From HXMU1420-13 sp965249965 (GTDB taxonomy: Bacteria; Bacteroidota; Rhodothermia; Balneolales; Balneolaceae): a stretch of DNA of 64,000 bases. Where the stretch lies: contig OZ252262.1 in the NCBI GenBank assembly GCA_965249965.1, positions 1,302,001-1,366,000 on the forward strand, given 5' to 3'. Below are positions 9,153-16,558 of the stretch, one piece after another. The notes under the pieces were generated by a model that was not told the DNA's origin, did not search any database, and was given only the letters and a program-made list of their open reading frames with translations. The position numbers and the translations under genes were made by a program. Numbering within the stretch: the stretch's first letter is position 1; each line of letters opens with the position of its first letter.

Positions 9153-10286
9153 ATGGCGGAAAATTTTAAACATATGCAGCTTCTCTTACACGCGATTGAA
9201 GGAATCAATCGTACAATGGAGCTGAAATCACTTTTACTTAAATGTATGAACTCTGCCAGCCAGGTGATGGAAGCAGAGGCAAGTTCGCTTATGTTGCTCG
9301 ATGAAGTTTCAGGTGAATTACACGTAAGTATCCCAACAGGGCCAATCAAAGATAAAATCACCGGAATGAGTATTCCCCGTGATAAAGGTGTTGCCGGTTG
9401 GGTACTAAAAAACAAAAAGCCTTATCTCTCTAACTCCGTCAAAGATGACGACATATTTTGGGAAGAATTGAGTACAGAATTTCAAACCCGTAATATTTTG
9501 TGTGTGCCCCTAATCGATTCAAAGGGCGAAGCGATTGGGGTTATTCAAGTATTGAACAAAGTAGATAATCGGGATTTTAGTGAAAGTGAGATTCCCGTAT
9601 TTGAGTCACTTGCCGGGCATATGGCTTTATCCATAGAAAAAGTGCGGGAAGTTGACGAGTTAAAGAAAAGTGTTACCGCTAAAGAAGACCGCCTGAAAGA
9701 AGTTCATCAAAGTATGAAGGGAAATTTAGCGGCGATCAATGCGCTGATACAACTTGAAGTTCCGGAAATCGAGGATTTACAAGCCCAGTTTATTCTAAAA
9801 GCAACCGGAAGCCGAATAGAAACGATATCCAATGCTCATCATATTCTGTACAACCAGGATGAATTTGAATATTTAGACTTAGGGATTTATCTAGGTCGAC
9901 TTACATCTACGGTATCGGAGATTTTTGAGGAAGAGGGTAAAGATATAAGTCTCTTAGTGGATATGGACAAAATATCACTCAAGGCAAGCGTTGCACTCAC
10001 CGTTGGACTTATTGTCAATGAGATTCTTGTCCATACCTATCGCGATGCATTCGAATTAGCGGAGGTAGGTAAAATAAGCCTGGCCGTCAAAAAGGATGAA
10101 AGTAATTGTGTTTTGATCACCATTTCTGATGATGGCAAAGGGTTAAATGATTTACTCGATGGCAGTGTAGAAGACTCACTGGGTTCTGTAATCATTAAAA
10201 CTCTTGCACAAAAACTTGGTGCAAATCTTACACAAAGAGAAAATGATAAAGGCGGCACTACTTTTTCTATCATCTTTTATATCTAG
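9153..10286 (+). CDS. GAF-domain protein with a HisKA_2-like kinase module, possibly degenerate
   Basis: A soluble 377-aa sensor. Residues about 20-165 look like a GAF domain: 'EASSLMLLDEVSGELHVSI', then 'GVAGWVLKNKKPYLSNSV' and 'NILCVPLIDSKGEAIGVIQVLNK'. A short coiled linker leads to a HisKA_2-like dimerisation segment around residue 185, then an HATPase_c-like end with 'ISDDGKGL' and 'GGTTFSIIFYI'. The dimerisation motif reads 'EVHQSMKGNL' where the family norm is close to 'EIHHRVKNNL', and the N-box reads 'VNEILVHTYRDAF' where 'VNELVTNALKHAF' is usual. The likely phospho-acceptor His and the Mg-binding Asn therefore look replaced. Kinase activity is doubtful; it may be a pseudokinase or ligand-sensing scaffold. 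The hybrid regulator gene follows after 65 bases. Confidence 0.75.
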   Translation: MAENFKHMQLLLHAIEGINRTMELKSLLLKCMNSASQVMEAEASSLMLLDEVSGELHVSIPTGPIKDKITGMSIPRDKGVAGWVLKNKKPYLSNSVKDDDIFWEELSTEFQTRNILCVPLIDSKGEAIGVIQVLNKVDNRDFSESEIPVFESLAGHMALSIEKVREVDELKKSVTAKEDRLKEVHQSMKGNLAAINALIQLEVPEIEDLQAQFILKATGSRIETISNAHHILYNQDEFEYLDLGIYLGRLTSTVSEIFEEEGKDISLLVDMDKISLKASVALTVGLIVNEILVHTYRDAFELAEVGKISLAVKKDESNCVLITISDDGKGLNDLLDGSVEDSLGSVIIKTLAQKLGANLTQRENDKGGTTFSIIFYI

Positions 10287-10351
10287 GTAGATATAATTTT
10301 ATCATTTCGATTCATTCTATTATTATCCTTATCTATTGATGGAATGAATGT

Positions 10352-13300
10352 ATGCAACTAACCCTATTTGGTATTTTACTTCTATTTCAGGTGTTTCAAT
10401 CAAAACCCGAGCACTCAATTTTAAATAGAGATGGGCAAAACTTTGATAGTTATTTTTTTGGGGCAAGCATTTCAAAGATAATTCAGGATCAAGATGGATT
10501 AATTTGGCTGGGTACAAATAATGGAGTAATCTCATATGATGGCTATGAATCAAATCATTATACAGAAAGCCTCTTAGATACAGCCAGTCAAGGATTTCAA
10601 GGTGATTACGTCAACGCACTTTTTGAAGATTCACATGGGAATATTTGGGTCGCTACAGCTTATGGAACATTCAATGTACTTCCAGAAAATTCTACTTCAT
10701 TTATAAATGCACTTGCAACACATGAGGAACCAATTAACAGTATTCGTTCGATTACTGAGCTAGAAAATGGGGATATCTTAAGTGTTTCAAATATCGGATT
10801 TCACTTATCGAATTATGATCCAGTATCAAATTCGATAACTCACAAAATTATAAAGTATGAATCTGTGGGAATTGAAGACCCGATCAATAATGCACATCTG
10901 ACTAGCAAAGGTGAGATTCTATTGTTGAATGACGGTCTTTATAAAGCAACCATCTCAAATGACTTTGAGATACAAATAGAGCAGTTAGTTGAAGGTGAGA
11001 ATATTTGGCATATCATAGATTTAGAACCGGATATTCACTTGTATCATGATAAAGAGGATTTATTTGTTCGGTTAAGTGATGGAAAGATAATTGAACTAGA
11101 TGTAGGCATACGTTCTGGAAATCGGGTTCTGGCAATCCATAAGGATTCAAAGGGTAAAGTTTGGGTGGGAACAGATAAACTATTAATCAGTTTTCAACTT
11201 TCATCTGATTATCAAGTTCAGGAATTAAGAATATTTCAGATTCGAAACACGAGAAGTATCCTAGAGGATCAATCCGGGAATCTATTCTTTGGGAATCAAT
11301 TCGGAGTTATCAAATTAAACTGGAATTACACCGATTATTCCTACATAGATTTACCGGAGAAATATGGGAATACGTATACCTATAAATTTCATACTGATAT
11401 TGATGGTAATTATTGGGTCGGCCATGCGAATGGTTTCTTAAAGTATATTACTGCTACGGGTGAGTTTATTGAAATTCTAGGAAATAGTGTCCATTCAATT
11501 AATGAAGATCAGGATTATAATATTTGGGCCGCTGATAGGGAAGGCATTAAGATCTATAACCCATCAACTAATGAGCTAATCAAAGACTTTCAAAATGGAC
11601 ATAGCTATTCCATTCGTTTTCAAGAAAATGGAGATGCATGGTTCGTAAGTAAAGGTTCAATAAAACGCATCAGATATGGAGTAAATAAAATTGAGGAAGT
11701 CCCAATTGAAGCGAATATTCGTGGGTTTTATATCAATGGGAATGATCTCTGGCTACACGCAGATGAATTCAATCTGCGGAAATATCAGATAGCAGATACA
11801 GGTTTAGTGAAAATACAGGAATATCTAACGGATAAACCTGAATATCGTTTTAATTGGATAGAAGACGACCTGCAGGGAAATTTATGGATGAGTTCTAATA
11901 ATGGAGTGCTGATTGTAAACAAAGAATCAGGTAAGATTGTATCGATTTTAAACAGAGAGAATAAGTTAAATGCGGATGCAGTATTTGAAATTATTAGAGA
12001 CCAAAGTGGAATAATCTGGGTAAAGACTTCCTCTTTTGGTTCAACAGCAATTGATCCAAAAACTTTCGAAGCAGTTTCATTTACACCTAGTTGGCTAACA
12101 CAGCCAAATAGTAGAGGGTATTACTGTGTAAATGCTGTTGGTAGAAATGGGGAGTTATTTACAGATGGTCGAGGTGGTTTCTTCGTATTTCATCCAGAAA
12201 GTATTAAAAAAAGCGAGATCACTCCAACTATTTCACTTCTCAATACCCGAGTAAACGACTTGGATTTTGAGCCAAATTTGTCTTCACTTAAACATTTTCA
12301 AAACGACATAGACTTTGAGTTTACTGGGATTCAATTCAATAATTCTGACAGAAATGAATTTGCTTACTATTTAGATGGCTATGATGAAAGCTGGAATTAT
12401 GTGGGTAATCAGAGATCAGCTCAATATTTAAGTCTACCGCCTGGCAACTATACCTATTTTGTAAAGGCGTCGAACAGTGACTTGGTCTGGTCTGAGCCAG
12501 TAGCATTGGCAAGTTTTAGAATCTTACCGGCATGGTGGGCGAACCCAATCGCTTATTTTTTATACATAGTTGTAATTGGTTTTATTGGGTTCAGGTTTTA
12601 TAAAGTCCAGCTGAATAAGAAAGTTGCAGAGTCTGAGGCGAATCGATTAAAAGAGGTGGATGAATTTAAAACCCGGTTCTTTACCAACATTAGTCATGAA
12701 TTCAGAACTCCATTAACAGTAATCATGGGATTGGCGGATAGAATTCAGCATGAATCAACCCCCATCATAAAGAGAAATGCTTCAAAGCTCCTTGAGCTTA
12801 TAAATCAGATTCTGGAGTTGTCAAAAGTGGAAGCAAATCAGGCTAGTTTGAAATTGGAGCAATTTGACTTCATACGCTATGTCAATTACTCAGTGGAGTC
12901 ACTATCAACATTAGCCAATGAACGAGGGATTGGGTTAACCGTAAAAACCGAATTCGATGAATTGTTTGTGGAATTGGACCAGCAAAAAGTGGATTTAATC
13001 CTCCACAATTTGTTATCAAATGCCTTGAAATTTACAGAGAGAGAGGGTCAGGTAGTTGTGAGGGTCAAAAAGGAATCTGAGAAATTGGTTTTTAGTGTAT
13101 CCGACACCGGTATTGGGATTAAGAAAGAAGCATTAGCGCATATTTTTAACCGATTCTTTCAAACAGATTTAGACAATCACAGGTACGAAGGAACAGGTAT
13201 TGGATTAGCATTAACGAATGAGCTTGTACATTTGATGGGAGGAAGCATCATCGTAGAAAGTGAATTTGGTATTGGTTCAACATTCGCGGTTACGATCCCC

Positions 13301-14134
13301 TGTACATTTGTGGAAGCGCAGGACGTAGTTGATCAAAAGACAGATAAACTGATTAAAACCGCTCAAAAAATTACAAGCTCAGAGGATGCAGAAGTTATTC
13401 TATTGGTAGAAGACAACTATGATGTTCGAAGTTTCATCAGACAAGTTCTTGCTGATGAATACAAAGTTATGGTGGCTCACAATGGAGAAGAAGGAATAAA
13501 GCAGGCAACAGAAGAAATTCCCGATATCATTTTGACGGATGTAATGATGCCCTATAAAGATGGGTTCGAACTCACAGAAGAATTAAAAGAAGACGTTCGA
13601 ACCAGTCATATTCCAATCATCATGTTGACCGCTAAAGCAGATGTTGAGTCTAGAATATCTGGACTAAAAACCGGCGCCGATGTCTATCTTGGAAAACCTT
13701 TCAATGAAGATGAACTAAAAGTTCATATCCAAAATCTGATATCACTTCGCAACTCAATCCAGAAGAGATTTGGGGGTGAGATAAATATCCGGGAATTAGG
13801 TGAATCTCAGGAAGATGAATTTGTGAAAAAGATTCATTCCATAATTCTGGAAAACCTGGATGATGACACTTTTGGGATCGAAGAGGTGTGCAAAGCATTA
13901 GCCGTTAGCCGAACTCAACTGCACAGAAAATTAAAAGCACTTACGGGAAAATCTACGTCCATTTTTATTCGCGATATTCGTTTGGTAGAAGCAAAGAAAA
14001 TGCTTCTATCCACTAAGCTTACTATAAGTGAAATAGCTTATTCTGTTGGTTTTAATGACCCCAATTACTTCACTAAACTTTATTCCGAAAAATTCTCGCA
14101 TTCACCCACCAAAGAACGAGAAATGGTCTCCTGA
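10352..14134 (+). CDS. Hybrid two-component system (HTCS) sensor kinase/AraC-type response regulator
   Basis: A 1260-aa one-protein signalling system typical of Bacteroidota. Residues about 30-640 form a periplasmic beta-propeller of repeated 'D..G.iW.gt..G' blades (for example 'DQDGLIWLGTNNGV' and 'DSHGNIWVATAYG'), followed by a Y_Y_Y domain around 640-725. A transmembrane segment follows near 730-750. The cytoplasmic part has a HisKA domain with phospho-acceptor His782 in 'NISHEFRTPL', and HATPase_c with 'NLLSNALKFT' and 'VSDTGIGI'. Next is a receiver domain starting near 1015 with 'LLVEDN', Asp1063 in 'LTDVMMP' and Lys1115 in 'GKPF'. A C-terminal AraC HTH (about 1160-1260) carries 'ISEIAYSVGFNDPNYFTK'. 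HTCS proteins usually sense glycan-derived ligands and activate adjacent genes; the secreted hydrolase downstream and the 21-bp repeats between them fit that. Confidence 0.93.
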   Translation: MQLTLFGILLLFQVFQSKPEHSILNRDGQNFDSYFFGASISKIIQDQDGLIWLGTNNGVISYDGYESNHYTESLLDTASQGFQGDYVNALFEDSHGNIWVATAYGTFNVLPENSTSFINALATHEEPINSIRSITELENGDILSVSNIGFHLSNYDPVSNSITHKIIKYESVGIEDPINNAHLTSKGEILLLNDGLYKATISNDFEIQIEQLVEGENIWHIIDLEPDIHLYHDKEDLFVRLSDGKIIELDVGIRSGNRVLAIHKDSKGKVWVGTDKLLISFQLSSDYQVQELRIFQIRNTRSILEDQSGNLFFGNQFGVIKLNWNYTDYSYIDLPEKYGNTYTYKFHTDIDGNYWVGHANGFLKYITATGEFIEILGNSVHSINEDQDYNIWAADREGIKIYNPSTNELIKDFQNGHSYSIRFQENGDAWFVSKGSIKRIRYGVNKIEEVPIEANIRGFYINGNDLWLHADEFNLRKYQIADTGLVKIQEYLTDKPEYRFNWIEDDLQGNLWMSSNNGVLIVNKESGKIVSILNRENKLNADAVFEIIRDQSGIIWVKTSSFGSTAIDPKTFEAVSFTPSWLTQPNSRGYYCVNAVGRNGELFTDGRGGFFVFHPESIKKSEITPTISLLNTRVNDLDFEPNLSSLKHFQNDIDFEFTGIQFNNSDRNEFAYYLDGYDESWNYVGNQRSAQYLSLPPGNYTYFVKASNSDLVWSEPVALASFRILPAWWANPIAYFLYIVVIGFIGFRFYKVQLNKKVAESEANRLKEVDEFKTRFFTNISHEFRTPLTVIMGLADRIQHESTPIIKRNASKLLELINQILELSKVEANQASLKLEQFDFIRYVNYSVESLSTLANERGIGLTVKTEFDELFVELDQQKVDLILHNLLSNALKFTEREGQVVVRVKKESEKLVFSVSDTGIGIKKEALAHIFNRFFQTDLDNHRYEGTGIGLALTNELVHLMGGSIIVESEFGIGSTFAVTIPCTFVEAQDVVDQKTDKLIKTAQKITSSEDAEVILLVEDNYDVRSFIRQVLADEYKVMVAHNGEEGIKQATEEIPDIILTDVMMPYKDGFELTEELKEDVRTSHIPIIMLTAKADVESRISGLKTGADVYLGKPFNEDELKVHIQNLISLRNSIQKRFGGEINIRELGESQEDEFVKKIHSIILENLDDDTFGIEEVCKALAVSRTQLHRKLKALTGKSTSIFIRDIRLVEAKKMLLSTKLTISEIAYSVGFNDPNYFTKLYSEKFSHSPTKEREMVS

Positions 14135-14183
14135 ACCAATATTTCTACCTTTTGAAACAATGTTCCATGAGTCTGGAACAATG
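14132..14183 (+). promoter_or_regulatory. Three direct repeats at 21-bp spacing, candidate HTCS/AraC-type binding site
   Basis: TGAACCAATA at 14132, TGAAACAATG at 14153 and TGGAACAATG at 14174 share the pattern TGRAMCAATR and start exactly 21 bases apart, two helical turns. The first overlaps the stop codon of the HTCS gene. Within the last two, TGTTCCA-6-TGGAACA (14161-14180) is also a perfect inverted repeat. AraC-family activators commonly bind direct repeats at about this period, and the downstream gene encodes a secreted hydrolase. Binding is inferred. Confidence 0.5.
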
Positions 14184-14247
14184 GTAAAGCAAGGTATTGT
14201 CACGATTATACACTTTTGAGTGTATCAAAAATTCAAATGATAATGCT

Positions 14248-16548
14248 ATGAAAACGTTTACAAAAACATTTCTAATTCTGGGATTCCTCGCTCTTTCTTC
14301 AACTCAGACTTTCGCCCAAAGCCAAGAGGATTTTGAGTATTATGAGCTAGAAATAATCGAGCAGCTTGATAATCTACTTTCTTCATCTGATGCTCGGGGA
14401 GTTACTGCGACTATATATTTCGACGGAGAATATCGGTCAATAACAAGGGGAACAAAAAAAGCAGATATACCCACTGAAATTAATGCCAAGTATCATTTTC
14501 GGTCAGTTACTAAAACATTGGTAAGCACTATAATTCTACAACTTCAGGAGGAAGGGTTATTAGATATTGATGACCCACTTGGTGATTACATTACTGACGT
14601 AAATAAGGTTGATATGACCATTACATTAAGAGAATTACTAGCAATGCGGGCGAATGTATGTGATTTCATAACAAACTCATTCAATTTCCTGGCTACACAG
14701 AATCCAACATCGATATTTGATACCAGAGAACACTTGAATGATCAAATTCCTTCAGGAAGTTGTAATAGCTCAAAAAACTTTGAATACAACGATACAAACT
14801 TTCAGTTACTGGGATTAGTAATTGAGGAAGTAACTCAAAAAGAAGGCGAAGATGTTTTTAAAGAAAGGTTATTCGATATGTTCGATAACTCTTCTTTGGC
14901 ACTTTCACCCATTGATGAACTGGAAGATAACTTCAACGGTGTATGGACAAACGTAGGAAACGGGCCTGTTTACCATGGAGCCTTCTCAAAAAATTCTGTA
15001 TTCAGTGCCCAAAAGTATAATGCCGGATTAGCGGGTAATACAAAAGAAGTGCTGGAGCTGATAATCAGAATCCTGGAAGGTGAATACTTATCTGAATCCA
15101 GTTTGAATGCCATGATGGGCACCGGAGATTACGGATTAGGGTTAATGAAAAGAACCCTCCAAAATGGAGATATCCTATTCGGGCATGGTGGAGGAGGAAT
15201 GAACGCGTCTCGAACCTTTTACAATATTGATCAGAAAATCGGAGTTTCAGTTGCATCAAACATGTCGCATAACATGCGTAGTAAAATCGAAGAGCTAATG
15301 CAGAGTGTGTATGCAATAGTTGTCTCTTGTGTTGAAAATGGGGGTTGCCAGTCCACAGAAGATTCAGTTCCCGGTGAATTGACTGAATTCAATTTTGAGC
15401 ATGAAAATGTGAATAGAAGCTATTTCATGTATGTTCCTGAGTCATATCAGTCAGATATGGGATGGCCGGTGATTGTAAATTTTCACGGATATACAGGGGA
15501 TGTACCGGATCATATTGATCGAACACAAATGCATGAGCTTGCAGATCAAAAGGGTTACTTAATCGCCTATCCTGTTGGTCTTACTATCACCCGTGATCCG
15601 AATATCCTGCCTTCTTTTGTTCCAGGTTCTGGTAACGGGTGGAGTGTTCCGGGATTTTCAACAGAAAGAAATGAAATCCTCTTCATGGAAGCACTATTGG
15701 ATGATATAGAAAATCAGTTTTCCGTCGATGAACATAGAATTCACACTACCGGACTTTCTTTAGGTGGATATATGGCAGCTTATATCGGCACTCAAATGCC
15801 GGAAAGAATAGCTTCATTTGCTTCCGTTGCTGGGCATATGACCGATGAAGTCTTTGAATTGTTAGATGATAACACTCAAAAGTCGGCACTATTGATTCAC
15901 GGGACACAGGATATTATTACCGATTACAATGGACTAAGCAATGAATATCAATCTGTGGAAGCAGTTGCAAATAAATTAGCCTTGAATAATAACTGTAGCG
16001 TTGATCCTACCCGGACAGCTATTGATGATATTGATACAAGTGACAACACAACGGTTACCTTATTTACCTATTCAGATTGTGATGTTGTTAATGAGACAGG
16101 ATTAAATGTCAGACTTTATCGAGTTAATGAGGGTGGGCATCGATGGCCAGGTTCAGGAGTAACAGAGCCTGCAGGATTGGGATTTAATAGTAAAGATATA
16201 AGCTCCAGTGAAGTCATTTTCGAGTTCTTCGAAGAGAATCCATATGCTGGAATTATTGATTCAAAAGAAGAATTTTCTGATCCGGTTGCTTTCCAGTTAT
16301 CCCAAAACTACCCAAACCCATTCAACCCAAGCACCAATATTTCTTTTGAGCTACCACAATCTGAATTAGTGCAACTGAAGGTCTATAATATGTTGGGGCA
16401 AGAAGTTGCGAATCTTGTAGATGGACGAATGAATTCAGGAAATCACACAGTGAATTTTGATGCCAGCCAACTCTCTAGTGGGGTATATATTTATCGATTG
16501 GTAGCAGGGAACCAATCCATCACCAAAAAAATGATGTTAATTAAATAG
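14248..16548 (+). CDS. Secreted fusion of a serine beta-lactamase-like hydrolase and a PHB-depolymerase/feruloyl-esterase-like domain, with Por secretion tail
   Basis: A 766-aa exported protein. A signal peptide 'MKTFTKTFLILGFLALSS' ends in 'TFAQS'. Residues about 30-380 look like a class C beta-lactamase/serine-hydrolase domain: 'SVTK' (Ser86, Lys89), 'YNDTNFQLLG' (Tyr180) and 'GHGGGGMNASR' (His313). Residues about 390-640 resemble LpqC/PHB-depolymerase esterases: 'WPVIVNFHGYTG', nucleophile Ser504 in 'TTGLSLGGYM', 'LIHGTQD' and a late 'GGHRWPGSG'. The last 85 residues form a Por tail starting 'LSQNYPNPFNPSTN' and ending 'KKMMLIK', which directs type IX secretion. The TTG at 14197 was rejected because it precedes the signal peptide by 17 unlikely residues. 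Substrate unknown; two ester/amide-cleaving modules suggest breakdown of an acylated polymer. It probably forms an operon with the next gene. Confidence 0.85.
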   Translation: MKTFTKTFLILGFLALSSTQTFAQSQEDFEYYELEIIEQLDNLLSSSDARGVTATIYFDGEYRSITRGTKKADIPTEINAKYHFRSVTKTLVSTIILQLQEEGLLDIDDPLGDYITDVNKVDMTITLRELLAMRANVCDFITNSFNFLATQNPTSIFDTREHLNDQIPSGSCNSSKNFEYNDTNFQLLGLVIEEVTQKEGEDVFKERLFDMFDNSSLALSPIDELEDNFNGVWTNVGNGPVYHGAFSKNSVFSAQKYNAGLAGNTKEVLELIIRILEGEYLSESSLNAMMGTGDYGLGLMKRTLQNGDILFGHGGGGMNASRTFYNIDQKIGVSVASNMSHNMRSKIEELMQSVYAIVVSCVENGGCQSTEDSVPGELTEFNFEHENVNRSYFMYVPESYQSDMGWPVIVNFHGYTGDVPDHIDRTQMHELADQKGYLIAYPVGLTITRDPNILPSFVPGSGNGWSVPGFSTERNEILFMEALLDDIENQFSVDEHRIHTTGLSLGGYMAAYIGTQMPERIASFASVAGHMTDEVFELLDDNTQKSALLIHGTQDIITDYNGLSNEYQSVEAVANKLALNNNCSVDPTRTAIDDIDTSDNTTVTLFTYSDCDVVNETGLNVRLYRVNEGGHRWPGSGVTEPAGLGFNSKDISSSEVIFEFFEENPYAGIIDSKEEFSDPVAFQLSQNYPNPFNPSTNISFELPQSELVQLKVYNMLGQEVANLVDGRMNSGNHTVNFDASQLSSGVYIYRLVAGNQSITKKMMLIK
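16303..16548 (+). repeat. Por-tail coding repeat, copy 1
   Basis: This 246-bp stretch aligns without gaps to 18809-19054, exactly 2506 bases downstream. My hand count gives about 37 mismatches (about 85% identity), mostly at third positions. Both copies encode the type IX sorting domain. Confidence 0.85.
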
Positions 16549-16558
16549 GAGGTTCGTT

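Noticed and set aside
10310..10349. Inverted repeat ATTCATTC ... GAATGAAT upstream of the HTCS gene
   Set aside because: The arms are 24 bases apart, AT-rich and without T-run or operator-like spacing; likely chance.
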